Origin: a virus
DNA: 36,659 nt
Strand: one strand, 5' to 3'
IMG/VR virus record: IMGVR_UViG_3300038701_003630
Coordinates: 1 to 36,659 of that record
Under the pieces are notes generated by a model, which saw only the letters and a program-made list of their open reading frames with translations, did not search any database and was not told the origin of the DNA. Position numbers and translations under genes: made by a program. Below, piece after piece: positions 8,872-15,494 of this stretch. Each line of letters opens with the position of its first letter. Within the stretch, counting starts at the first letter, position 1.

Positions 8872-9780
8872 TCAGCGCGTGGTGATGTGGATGCCGGAGC
8901 CGATCGGCCGCAGCGGGATCTGCAGGCCGTCGCCGTCGTCGTCGAGATCGACGTAGGTCGGGGGCATGGTCTGCATCTGGTCGATGGCGATCTCGACGAT
9001 GTTCCCGGCCGTGGTGCCGTGGACGAGGGACATGGCCTTCGGCGCACCGCCGGCGAGCGTGAAGAAGTTCTTCGTCGCAAGCGCCGGCGTCTCGATCGTC
9101 ATCGAGCCACTCGGGGCCGCGTCCTCGAACTCGATCGCCTCCCGGCCGACGCGATGCACGTAGGCGATCTGCTGCCCGAGGTCGAGCTCCAGGCTCTCGA
9201 GCACGGCCGAGTACGAGTCGTAGGTGAAGGTGGTGTGCGTGTTGCCGACTTCGAGCGGGGTCTGGAAGGCGGAGAAGTCCGGCGCCGTCGGCGTCGCCTC
9301 GGAGACGGCCACGAAGAGGCCCTGGAAGTCGAACTGCCAGCGGGCGAGATCCCGGCTCGGCATCGACAGCGACATGGCACCGCGGGCGCCGGAGAGCTTG
9401 TGCAGCTTCCCGCGCCAGTAGACGTAGAGGTAGGCGCTCTCGCAGGTGGACGGATCGTCGATCAGGTCGTAGTCGATGTGATCCACGTCCGCGGTTTCGG
9501 CGAAGCCGCAGGCCCGCGCGAGCACGCCCCAGGCGGGCTCCGTCGCGGCCGCCCCGCCACCGGCGACCTCCACGCCGAAGCGGACGCGCGCGCGCTTCGC
9601 GGTGAGCGCGACCTCGGTGTTGCCGACCCCGACGATGTCGAGGTTGCGGTCGATCTCTTCCACCTCGAGCGGCGTGATCTCGAGCCCGGTGGTGAGGATC
9701 GCGTGCGTGCCCGGCGCGAGGGTCGGGTCGGTCGCGTAGGTGCCTTCGATGCCGGCGAGCAGCAGGCGCGTGCGGCTCAT
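8872..9780 (-). CDS. Major tail tube protein (siphovirus type)
   Basis: The protein has 302 aa; its ATG overlaps the preceding stop (ATGA). It is beta-rich with the layout of the long tail-tube proteins of transposable siphophages: an N-terminal strand region (MSRTRLLLAGIEGTYATDPT), central beta-sandwich segments and a C-terminal strand pair. It follows the head-completion and tail-terminator genes and precedes G/GT. No sheath gene is present, which indicates a non-contractile tail rather than a Mu-type one. Confidence 0.8.
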   Translation of the reverse strand: MSRTRLLLAGIEGTYATDPTLAPGTHAILTTGLEITPLEVEEIDRNLDIVGVGNTEVALTAKRARVRFGVEVAGGGAAATEPAWGVLARACGFAETADVDHIDYDLIDDPSTCESAYLYVYWRGKLHKLSGARGAMSLSMPSRDLARWQFDFQGLFVAVSEATPTAPDFSAFQTPLEVGNTHTTFTYDSYSAVLESLELDLGQQIAYVHRVGREAIEFEDAAPSGSMTIETPALATKNFFTLAGGAPKAMSLVHGTTAGNIVEIAIDQMQTMPPTYVDLDDDGDGLQIPLRPIGSGIHITTR

Positions 9781-9947
9781 GCCTCACCTCCCTTCTTCGA
9801 CTTCGAGTCCGACGGAGCAGGCTTCGCCGCCGCCGACTCCCTGGGCGCGGGCTTGGCCGGCGCCGACTCCTTGGACGCGGGCACCGGCTCGCCGTCCCGC
9901 ATCACGTACTTGCCGCCCTGCACGGGCGAGCCGTCTCGTCTGCTCAC
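9777..9947 (-). CDS. Very small low-complexity protein between tail terminator and tube
   Basis: The gene encodes 56 aa from a GTG overlapping the previous stop (GTGA), and its own stop overlaps the tail tube start (ATGA). The C-terminal 35 residues are a Pro/Ala/Lys/Ser low-complexity run (imperfect repeats of SAPAKPAPRES type). Tight coupling on both sides argues that it is translated. Function is unknown. Confidence 0.65.
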   Translation of the reverse strand: MSRRDGSPVQGGKYVMRDGEPVPASKESAPAKPAPRESAAAKPAPSDSKSKKGGEA

Positions 9948-10363
9948 GGCAGCGTCTCCTGTTGTCGGGTCTGGAACTCGAGCTGCCAGGCGAGCTGGCC
10001 GCCGGTGGCCCGGAGCAGGCGCCCGGACCGGTAGGTCGTTTCGGTGGTCGCGTCGGGGTGCACCCAGCCGATGAGCCCCGCCTTCACGGCGGCCGTCATC
10101 GCCTCGAGCTCCTCGCTCACGGCCTGGCGGTTGCGGGCCTGCCCGCCGAGGATCAGCACCACGGCGAAGCGCACGGTGATCACCTGGCGCGTTGCGCTGC
10201 CGACGCGGGTGTTGTCGCTCGCGCTCTCGGCGACGGGGGCGACGTAGGCGCTGCCCGGGCGTGCCGACTCCTCGGAGAGGAGCGCAAGGCCGGAGATCCC
10301 GTCCACGTGGCGCAGCACGGGCACCGTCGCCTCGATGCGCTCGACGATCGGCGCGAGCCTCAT
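9944..10363 (-). CDS. Gp37-like tail terminator / head-tail completion protein
   Basis: The protein has 139 aa starting MRLAPIVERIEATVPVL, with the alternating helix/strand pattern and the central strand VITVRFAVVLILGG of the DUF1834/gp37 family found in Mu-like phages. It overlaps the virion morphogenesis gene upstream (ATGA) and the small gene downstream. In this family the product acts at the tail end that meets the head. The family call is from pattern and order. Confidence 0.72.
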   Translation of the reverse strand: MRLAPIVERIEATVPVLRHVDGISGLALLSEESARPGSAYVAPVAESASDNTRVGSATRQVITVRFAVVLILGGQARNRQAVSEELEAMTAAVKAGLIGWVHPDATTETTYRSGRLLRATGGQLAWQLEFQTRQQETLP

Positions 10364-10863
10364 GCCGCACCCCCGAAGGCGCCGGAGAGGAAGTCGGTGG
10401 CCTCGCCGAGGATCATGGCCTCGTCGTCGTCCGAGAGGCCGATGAAGGGGCGCGCGGGGATCTCCACGGCCTGCTTCGAGACCCAGCGCTCGCCGACGCG
10501 GAAGCGCAGTGCCTTCGCGTCCTTGGCTTCGATGCGCATGCCCTGCTGGTGCACCGCCGCATAGAGCACGTTCGTGCCCACTGCGACCGCGTCGCCGGCG
10601 ACGGCGTGCGTGATCGAGTCGGACAGGTTCCCGGACTGCACGAGCGTCCGGCCGCCCTCGAGCGCGGCGCGGATCGACGGCTGCCAGGGCGTGCCGTCGG
10701 GGGCCTCGTTCGTCTCGGCGAAGCGCTCGCGCACGCTCGCCTCGAGGCCCTGGCCGATCGAATCGAGCAGCGGGTCGAGCGCCTGCCCACGGGCGCCGAG
10801 CGCGCCGATGGCGCGCCCGTAGGTCTCGAGTTCGGCTCGGTCGAGCTCCACCGTCAGGCGCAT
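10360..10863 (-). CDS. Virion morphogenesis protein (Mu gpG / phage_tail_S-like)
   Basis: The protein has 167 aa from an ATG overlapping the previous stop (TGATG). It contains the hallmarks of the virion morphogenesis family: a helical N-terminus, the middle segment RERFAETNEAPDGTPWQPS, then LVQSGNLSDSI, a VLYAAVHQQG strand and the C-terminal IPARPFIGLSDDDE. Family members of about 150-180 aa are needed for head-tail joining or tail completion. The neighbours gp36- and gp37-like match the order in Mu. Confidence 0.88.
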   Translation of the reverse strand: MRLTVELDRAELETYGRAIGALGARGQALDPLLDSIGQGLEASVRERFAETNEAPDGTPWQPSIRAALEGGRTLVQSGNLSDSITHAVAGDAVAVGTNVLYAAVHQQGMRIEAKDAKALRFRVGERWVSKQAVEIPARPFIGLSDDDEAMILGEATDFLSGAFGGAA

Positions 10864-11600
10864 CACCACCCCGCCATCGAGTCTCGGGTGAAGAGGCGCT
10901 TCGGCCCCTCCACGATCGGCGTGTCGGCCCCCGTGGAACGCTGGCTGGCGCCGGGCAGCACGACCGTCCCCAGCGCGATCTGCTGGAGCTGGCGCCGCGA
11001 GGTGGCGGCGCGCTCGCGCACGGCGTCCGGCACCGTGCCCGTCGCGTGGAGGCGCTCGCGCGCGAGGTCCGCGGTCAGGGCGATCACCAGGTGCGGGATG
11101 GGCGAGAGCGGCGTCTCGTAGCGCCCGGCGAGGTAGCCGTCGACTTCGGCCGTGGCGTCGACCAGGGCCGCGCGGAGCACGAGCGGATCCACGCGGCCGA
11201 GGTCGTGCTCGTCGGTGAGGCGCACGGCCTCCTCGAGGCCGAAGCGGTGCACGTAGTCGAGAGGGGCGATGTAGACGGTCGCGGCCGGAGCGTCCGGGAC
11301 GTTCCAGTCGAGCGCGAGGACGTGGATCTCCACCGCCTCTTCGGCGGTGTCGCCGAGGTCGTCGGTCACCGTGACGGCGATGCGGTACACCTCGCCGGCG
11401 GTGCCGCCCGCGACCTGGATCTGCGCGACGTCCTGGTGGCTGCCGAGCGCCACGGCCGTGAGCGCGGCGACCTCGTCGACGAGGCCCCGCGCCGTGACGG
11501 CGACCGCGTCGATCGAAGCGATCGCGCGCCCGGCGCCGAGGCGCAGGCGCGCGTCGAGCGTGCGCGTCTCCGACGGCTGCTTGACGCGCGGGCGCAGCAT
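10863..11600 (-). CDS. Adaptor-domain / DUF1320 (gp36) fusion protein
   Basis: The protein has 245 aa, whereas Mu gp36-type proteins have about 140. Residues 105-190 carry the DUF1320 pattern (APLDYVHRFGLEEAVRLTD...VDGYLAGRYETPL), a head-tail connector family. The first ~95 residues are an Ig-like beta-sandwich with VAGGTAGEVYRIAVTVTDD, a pattern known from the separate Gp77-type fibre-tail adaptor domain. The gene seems to fuse two normally separate connector pieces. It starts at an ATG overlapping the previous stop. Confidence 0.78.
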   Translation of the reverse strand: MLRPRVKQPSETRTLDARLRLGAGRAIASIDAVAVTARGLVDEVAALTAVALGSHQDVAQIQVAGGTAGEVYRIAVTVTDDLGDTAEEAVEIHVLALDWNVPDAPAATVYIAPLDYVHRFGLEEAVRLTDEHDLGRVDPLVLRAALVDATAEVDGYLAGRYETPLSPIPHLVIALTADLARERLHATGTVPDAVRERAATSRRQLQQIALGTVVLPGASQRSTGADTPIVEGPKRLFTRDSMAGW

Positions 11601-11908
11601 CAGGCGGCAGCCTCCGCGGCCGCGCGGATGCGCTCGATGATCTCTTCCTTCCGACGTGCGCCGTCGAGGTCGACCTCACGCTCGCTCGCGAGGGCACGCA
11701 GCCGGGTAACGGTCATCTCTTCGAGGCCGTCGCCCTCGGAAGCGATCTCGCCCTCCTCGACGATGAGGTCGGGGTCGCCCGCCAGGGCGGCGCGGTCGGT
11801 CTCGGGCAGGCCGTCCAGGGCGACCGCGATGGGCTCGCGGCCGAAGCGCATGCCGGCCCGGCGATGGCCACCGGCACGGCGCGACTTGATGAGCAGGTGC
11901 GTGGGCAC
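11600..11908 (-). CDS. Small head protein with C-terminal HeH/SAP-like domain
   Basis: The gene encodes 102 aa. It has a basic N-terminus, an acidic linker and a C-terminal helix-extended-helix motif (VTRLRALASEREVDL followed by a Lys/Glu-rich helix) of the Rho-N/HeH type, which often binds nucleic acid. It lies where Mu has gp35. AAGGAGG stands a few bases before the start. It is separated from the capsid gene by strong hairpins. Function is inferred only weakly. Confidence 0.75.
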   Translation of the reverse strand: MPTHLLIKSRRAGGHRRAGMRFGREPIAVALDGLPETDRAALAGDPDLIVEEGEIASEGDGLEEMTVTRLRALASEREVDLDGARRKEEIIERIRAAAEAAA

Positions 11909-11929
11909 GACGTTCCTCCTTCAGGGCCT

Positions 11930-11961
11930 CGCCCCCGGCCGGTCCGCGCCGGCCGGGGGCG
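11930..11961. terminator. Perfect 13-bp GC hairpin downstream of capsid gene
   Basis: Arms 11930-11942 and 11949-11961 are perfectly complementary with a 6-base loop. There is no T run, so it is not a standard intrinsic terminator; it may instead attenuate transcription or protect the 3' end of the capsid message. Confidence 0.6.
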
Positions 11962-11962
11962 G

Positions 11963-11989
11963 GCAGGTGGCGGCCCGAAGGCCGCCTGC
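11963..11989 (-). other. Second hairpin with TTCG tetraloop after capsid gene
   Basis: On the minus strand GGCGGCC TTCG GGCCGCC forms a 7-bp perfect stem closed by the very stable UUCG tetraloop, between the capsid stop and the 13-bp hairpin. Together they make a double RNA structure in the capsid 3' region. Confidence 0.6.
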
Positions 11990-12021
11990 GCTCGCGGGGC
12001 ACGAGGCCCCTCTCAGGTATC

Positions 12022-12918
12022 TCAGGCGGCGAGCAGCTGCTCGACGTGGAGCTCCGAGAGCCCCATCGCGATGTTTGTGGCGCCGGCCGCATCGCGTTCG
12101 GCCTTCAGGACCTCGAGGGCCTTCTGCTCGAGGGGCGGCGGCACCACCAGGAGCGTCGGCCGGACCCGCAGGGGACGGTCGTAGTCGCCCTTCATGCCCT
12201 GCATGGCGGCCCGGGCGGCCATGAAGTTCGCGACCGTGAGGTCCGCCTTCGAGCCGTGGGCGAGCTGCCAGAGGCCGTAGCCGGCGTTCCAGCGGCCGTC
12301 GACGCCGTAGAGGAACTCCTTGCGGTGGAAGACGTTGTCGTCGTCCGGACGGTCCTTCCGCACGAACTGCGGCCGCTTGCGCATCTGCAGGATGAGCGGG
12401 CGGATCGCGCGGCTCGTGTCGAGCAGGAACCAGGGCGTCGCGGCGCCGGCCGTCATGTTGCTGACGGACTGCTCCACGCCGTCGGCGTCGAGCACCGGGT
12501 GGTCCGTGTCGAAGAAGTTCTGGCCGTCGTAGCAGGCCGTGGTGAAGCCCGCGGCGAGGAGGCCCCAGATCAGCGTGTCCGGGTGCTCGCCGACGGCGCG
12601 CCCCTGCTCGGCGAAGAGCGGGTTGTAGATGCCGAACTGGTCGTCCTCGATGTCGTTGCGATCGACACCGATGGTGTGCTCCCAGTCCTTGTTCAGGATC
12701 TTGTAGCCCTCGGCCTCGAGGTTCGCCACGACGCGATCGCCGAGCCACTCGCGCACCTGCGGCAGCTTCTTCATCCAGCGGTAGTCGTTCTCCCGCGTGG
12801 TCGAGGGCACCTCCATCGCCACCCGGTTCCAGGTCGGCTGCACGCCTTCCAGGGCCTGGTTGAAGATGGTGTTGAAGGCCGTGTACAGGCCGTTGAGCGA
12901 GTTGTTGGTGATCTGCAC
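12022..12918 (-). CDS. Major capsid protein (Mu gpT-like)
   Basis: The protein has 298 aa from a GTG with GGAGG 9 bases upstream. The sequence has the recognisable gpT features: QITNNSLNGLYTAFNTIFNQ at the N-terminus, then W..VA.E.PS, DYRWMKKLPQVREWLG, FGIYNPLFAEQGRAVGEHPD and NFFDTDHPV. Length agrees with Mu gpT (about 305 aa). It is the subunit of the icosahedral head. The two RNA hairpins after its stop may help set its high expression relative to the genes that follow. Confidence 0.95.
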   Translation of the reverse strand: MQITNNSLNGLYTAFNTIFNQALEGVQPTWNRVAMEVPSTTRENDYRWMKKLPQVREWLGDRVVANLEAEGYKILNKDWEHTIGVDRNDIEDDQFGIYNPLFAEQGRAVGEHPDTLIWGLLAAGFTTACYDGQNFFDTDHPVLDADGVEQSVSNMTAGAATPWFLLDTSRAIRPLILQMRKRPQFVRKDRPDDDNVFHRKEFLYGVDGRWNAGYGLWQLAHGSKADLTVANFMAARAAMQGMKGDYDRPLRVRPTLLVVPPPLEQKALEVLKAERDAAGATNIAMGLSELHVEQLLAA

Positions 12919-12952
12919 TGCGGGAATCCTCCGTGTGGCCCGGGCCGATGCC

Positions 12953-13360
12953 TCAGGCGATCTCGACCCAGACGCCGGCGTCGTCGACGTCGACGATCCG
13001 GCCCGCCGCCGAGCGGCTGCTGCTGCCGTTCGTGGCGGCCACGGTCTGGTCGTCCACGATGTACGCCTGCTCGCCGATGTCGGCCCGGTCGATCGGGTCG
13101 GCACCGAGGTTCGCGAAGCGGAAGACGCCGACGTCGGTGTCGACGTAGAGGTCGCCCGCGGAGCCGGGGTTGTTGTCGACCTCCTCGAGGGCGCGGCCGC
13201 GCGGCACGAGGCCGGTGGCCGTCGTCGCCGGGGCCGCGTTGCCGGCCGCATCCAGGACGACGAGCGCACCCGCGTAGATGTGGACGTTCGCGGCCACCGG
13301 GTCGGTGTTCCGGTTGCGCTCGCGGCGAGGGGTCGAGCGGTTCTTGGTCAGCGCGGCCAT
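12953..13360 (-). CDS. Head decoration-like protein (DUF2190-type position)
   Basis: The protein has 135 aa from an ATG overlapping the protease/scaffold stop (TGATG). It is beta-rich, with the run VHIYAGALVVLDAAGNAAPA and a C-terminal strand (IVDVDDAGVWVEI), like small capsid-stabilising proteins encoded between scaffold and major capsid in many phages. Role is inferred from order and composition. Confidence 0.72.
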   Translation of the reverse strand: MAALTKNRSTPRRERNRNTDPVAANVHIYAGALVVLDAAGNAAPATTATGLVPRGRALEEVDNNPGSAGDLYVDTDVGVFRFANLGADPIDRADIGEQAYIVDDQTVAATNGSSSRSAAGRIVDVDDAGVWVEIA

Positions 13361-13941
13361 CAGGCAGCCTCCTCACGCTTCCGCTGGGCGATGAACGTCT
13401 CTTCGGTGAGCCCGAGCTGCGAGCAGATCACCTTCTCCTCCGGCGTCAGCGCGGGCGCGCCGCCGCCTTCACCCTGGGGCGCGATGCGGCCGCCGACGAT
13501 CTGCGGCTGGGCCGCGGCGAAGGTCCGGAAGCCCTCGATGTCGCGGCTGGCGTAGGCGATGCCCCAGTCTCGCTGGGCCGGGATGAGCCGGCCCTCGCGG
13601 ATGGCGGCGTCGACCGCGGCCGTGGCCTGCTCCTGGCCGATCGACGCCTGAAGGGCGGCGAGCTGGGCCTGGGTCGCCTTGAACGTGGCGATGTCCACGT
13701 ACTGCGACGGGTCGGGGCCCTCTGCGCGGCCCTGCTTGAGCGCGGCGATCGCCGTGAGGACGGTCTGGCCGTCGGGCGTCTGCCCCTCGAGGCCGAGAGC
13801 GGCGGCGAGTGCGCTCACCTCCACGGCGTGCTCGGGACGCTTGCCGAGTTCGGCGAGGGCGGCGAGCGCCGTCTCCTCGGTGGTGTACTGCGCCGGGTCC
13901 AGGCCGGCGGCCTGCAGCGCCTTCTTCAGGTGCTCGTTCAC
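13360..13941 (-). CDS. Nested scaffold protein (internal start, Mu Z-like)
   Basis: An in-frame GTG at 13941 inside the protease gene is preceded by AGGAG with about 6 bases spacing. Translation from it would give a 193-residue protein starting VNEHLKKALQAAGLDP, helical and rich in Ala, Gln and Glu, ending with the same C-terminus as the protease. In Mu the scaffold Z is made in the same way from inside gene I. Expression here is inferred from the ribosome site and the domain boundary. Confidence 0.6.
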   Translation of the reverse strand: MNEHLKKALQAAGLDPAQYTTEETALAALAELGKRPEHAVEVSALAAALGLEGQTPDGQTVLTAIAALKQGRAEGPDPSQYVDIATFKATQAQLAALQASIGQEQATAAVDAAIREGRLIPAQRDWGIAYASRDIEGFRTFAAAQPQIVGGRIAPQGEGGGAPALTPEEKVICSQLGLTEETFIAQRKREEAA

Positions 13942-14463
13942 GGGAGTCTCCTGCTGATCATGGCCCTGGGCCTGAGCCAGCGCCGTCATGTCGAACGCCG
14001 GGTTGTTGGTGAGCGAGGCGCGCAGGACGCGCAGGACCTCGCCGTCCTTCGAGTGGGTGAACACGGGGGAGAGGAAGCGGTACTCGCGGTTCGCGATGGC
14101 GGCCTGGCCGAGGGGCGTCCAGGCGACCTTCGCCCAGAGGCCGTCGTCGCGGACCTCGAGCGCCGAGATCCAGCCGGCGGCCGGCGCGCGGCGCCCGTCC
14201 TTCGCGGCCAGGTCGATCGCGTGGTCGAAGTCGATCGCGAGCTCGCGCTCGCCGTCGAGGCTCGCGGCGATCACCGCGGCCGCGTCCCGGATCCGGAAGC
14301 TGCGGCCGTCCTGCGTGGCGACCACGCCGGCGGCCGCCGGGAACACCTGGATCCACTCGGGGGCCTGGTTCAGGCCGGCGGCGAGGGCGACGACGGTCGC
14401 GGCCCGGCGCGGGGCATCCGCGGCCGGAGCGGCGTGGGCGAGCATGACGAAGGGCGTGTCCAT
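13360..14463 (-). CDS. Capsid maturation protease with C-terminal scaffold (Mu gpI-like)
   Basis: The protein has 367 aa. Residues about 15-170 match the Mu-like protease: an N-terminal segment ending in WIQVFPA, the central FDHAIDLAAKDGRRAPAAGW, then LWAKVAWTPLGQ and REYRFLSPVF. The C-terminal ~195 residues are the helical scaffold part. The protease digests the scaffold during head maturation. The ATG has no clear ribosome site and lies 34 bases downstream of the 20-bp putative late promoter element, so a very short leader is likely. It begins the head/tail part of the late genes. Confidence 0.88.
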   Translation of the reverse strand: MDTPFVMLAHAAPAADAPRRAATVVALAAGLNQAPEWIQVFPAAAGVVATQDGRSFRIRDAAAVIAASLDGERELAIDFDHAIDLAAKDGRRAPAAGWISALEVRDDGLWAKVAWTPLGQAAIANREYRFLSPVFTHSKDGEVLRVLRASLTNNPAFDMTALAQAQGHDQQETPVNEHLKKALQAAGLDPAQYTTEETALAALAELGKRPEHAVEVSALAAALGLEGQTPDGQTVLTAIAALKQGRAEGPDPSQYVDIATFKATQAQLAALQASIGQEQATAAVDAAIREGRLIPAQRDWGIAYASRDIEGFRTFAAAQPQIVGGRIAPQGEGGGAPALTPEEKVICSQLGLTEETFIAQRKREEAA

Positions 14464-14871
14464 GACGACGCATGGAACGGGAGCCGGGGGTGGCGATACA
14501 GATGAAGGGCTTCAGCCGCTGCTGGGGGCCGGCGGGGAGCGGATCGGTGCGGGCGCCTTGACGCCCGCAGTGGCCTCAGGAGAGGCGGAGGCGTTTCGGG
14601 GTCCGAGCGTACGACGAAACCGCGAGCGAGGCGAGAAGGGGCCTTTTATAGGTTTTTGAAGGGGTGTCGAGGGTCCGACAAGGCTCTGGAGCGCCATCGA
14701 GGCCCGATTCGGTTGCTCCGAGACGCGTTCGGGGCCGTCTGGCGGCGATGCTCGAGCGGCGGTACAGTGGCCCTGCCAGTCGGGTGGCGACCCGCGCTGC
14801 TCGTACATACTCCGCTGGCGGAGGTGCAAGGGTAGCGGCAACCGCGCTGCTGGGCAGCGAAGGGCTCGACG
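14464..14871. other. 408-bp intergenic region before head operon
   Basis: This gap holds the 20-bp late-promoter-like element at 14497-14516, an AT-rich patch at 14642-14658 (minus strand reads TATAAAA) and a rightward intrinsic terminator starting at 14859. Short ORFs on both strands here lack ribosome sites and protein-like composition, and none is called. Confidence 0.6.
14497..14516 (-). promoter_or_regulatory. Putative late promoter / Mor-family binding element (head operon)
   Basis: On the minus strand it reads GCTGAAGCCCTTCATCTGTA. It matches 19 of 20 bases with the element at 23085-23104, and both lie just upstream of the first gene of a late cassette. The palindromic core with a CTGTA box suits a dimeric activator plus a weak -10. 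Confidence 0.6.
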
Positions 14872-14892
14872 TCAGTCGGGCCCTTCTTTTTT
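14859..14892 (+). terminator. Rightward intrinsic terminator
   Basis: Arms 14859-14870 and 14875-14886 pair over 12 bp with one G-T, loop GTCA, followed by TTTTTT on the plus strand. It points against the surrounding leftward genes and overlaps the stop codon of the leftward cargo gene. Confidence 0.75.
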
Positions 14893-15423
14893 CCGAAGCG
14901 CCAGTCTCGCTATCGGGCCAGTGCCCTTGATCTTGAGGTCGGACTTGGCTTGTCGGATGAACTTCCGCAAGCATGTGTCGGTGAGGATGCTTTCCATCTC
15001 GACGAGGTCTTGAAGAAACTGGGACTCATCGTCGTGCAGCCGATCGATGGCTTCTTCGTAGTCAGCCAGCAATCGAACTGCTTCGCTGCTCATCAAGAGT
15101 CTCCCTGCATCCCTCGCGCGCGCTAGGTCGTCTCTTGCTCTGCGCCAATCCTCGGTGAGCTGCACCACTCGGGCCTCTCCGATCTCCCGCTTCAATAGCA
15201 ATGAGCGCAGAATCTCGTCCGCGTACCTCTTCACGAGATGAAGCGCGTCGACGACACGCCCGTATGCCTCGACCTCCTTCTCCCACCAGTGCTGCGATCT
15301 GAACTTCGAGATAGAGAGCCTTACGGTTAGCCATGAGCTGAGCAGTGCGATCAAGGGAGCAGTCAGGAGCAAAGGAATCTGTTCACCGATCGAGGCCCAA
15401 ACGGCGTCCATGAGTGGATCCAT
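14872..15423 (-). CDS. Cargo (moron) membrane-anchored helical protein at the anti-CRISPR locus position
   Basis: The protein has 183 aa from an ATG preceded by GAGGGAAAG. Residues about 14-33 (IPLLLTAPLIALLSSWLTV) are one transmembrane segment. The rest is charged and mostly helical, with likely coiled coil around residues 75-150 (TEDWRRARDDLARARDAGRL). GC content is visibly lower than in the flanking late genes, suggesting acquisition. The gene sits between the gpF-like and protease genes; in D3112-like Pseudomonas phages that site carries anti-CRISPR and other accessory genes. No known anti-CRISPR or Aca helix-turn-helix partner is recognised. Function unknown; host-interaction or exclusion is inferred from location and membrane anchoring. 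Confidence 0.75.
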   Translation of the reverse strand: MDPLMDAVWASIGEQIPLLLTAPLIALLSSWLTVRLSISKFRSQHWWEKEVEAYGRVVDALHLVKRYADEILRSLLLKREIGEARVVQLTEDWRRARDDLARARDAGRLLMSSEAVRLLADYEEAIDRLHDDESQFLQDLVEMESILTDTCLRKFIRQAKSDLKIKGTGPIARLALRKKEGPD

Positions 15424-15494
15424 GCTTAGCTTTCCCTCGTGGCATCTCCCGGGTGGTATCTGAACACGGGAACCAACCGCAGGAACGCCCCGAA

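Noticed and set aside
12046-14505. 819-codon open frame on the plus strand
   Set aside because: Antisense to the capsid, decoration and protease genes, which are recognised with confidence.
14664-14930. 88-codon plus-strand frame in the intergenic gap
   Set aside because: No ribosome site, composition not protein-like, and it reads through a strong terminator.
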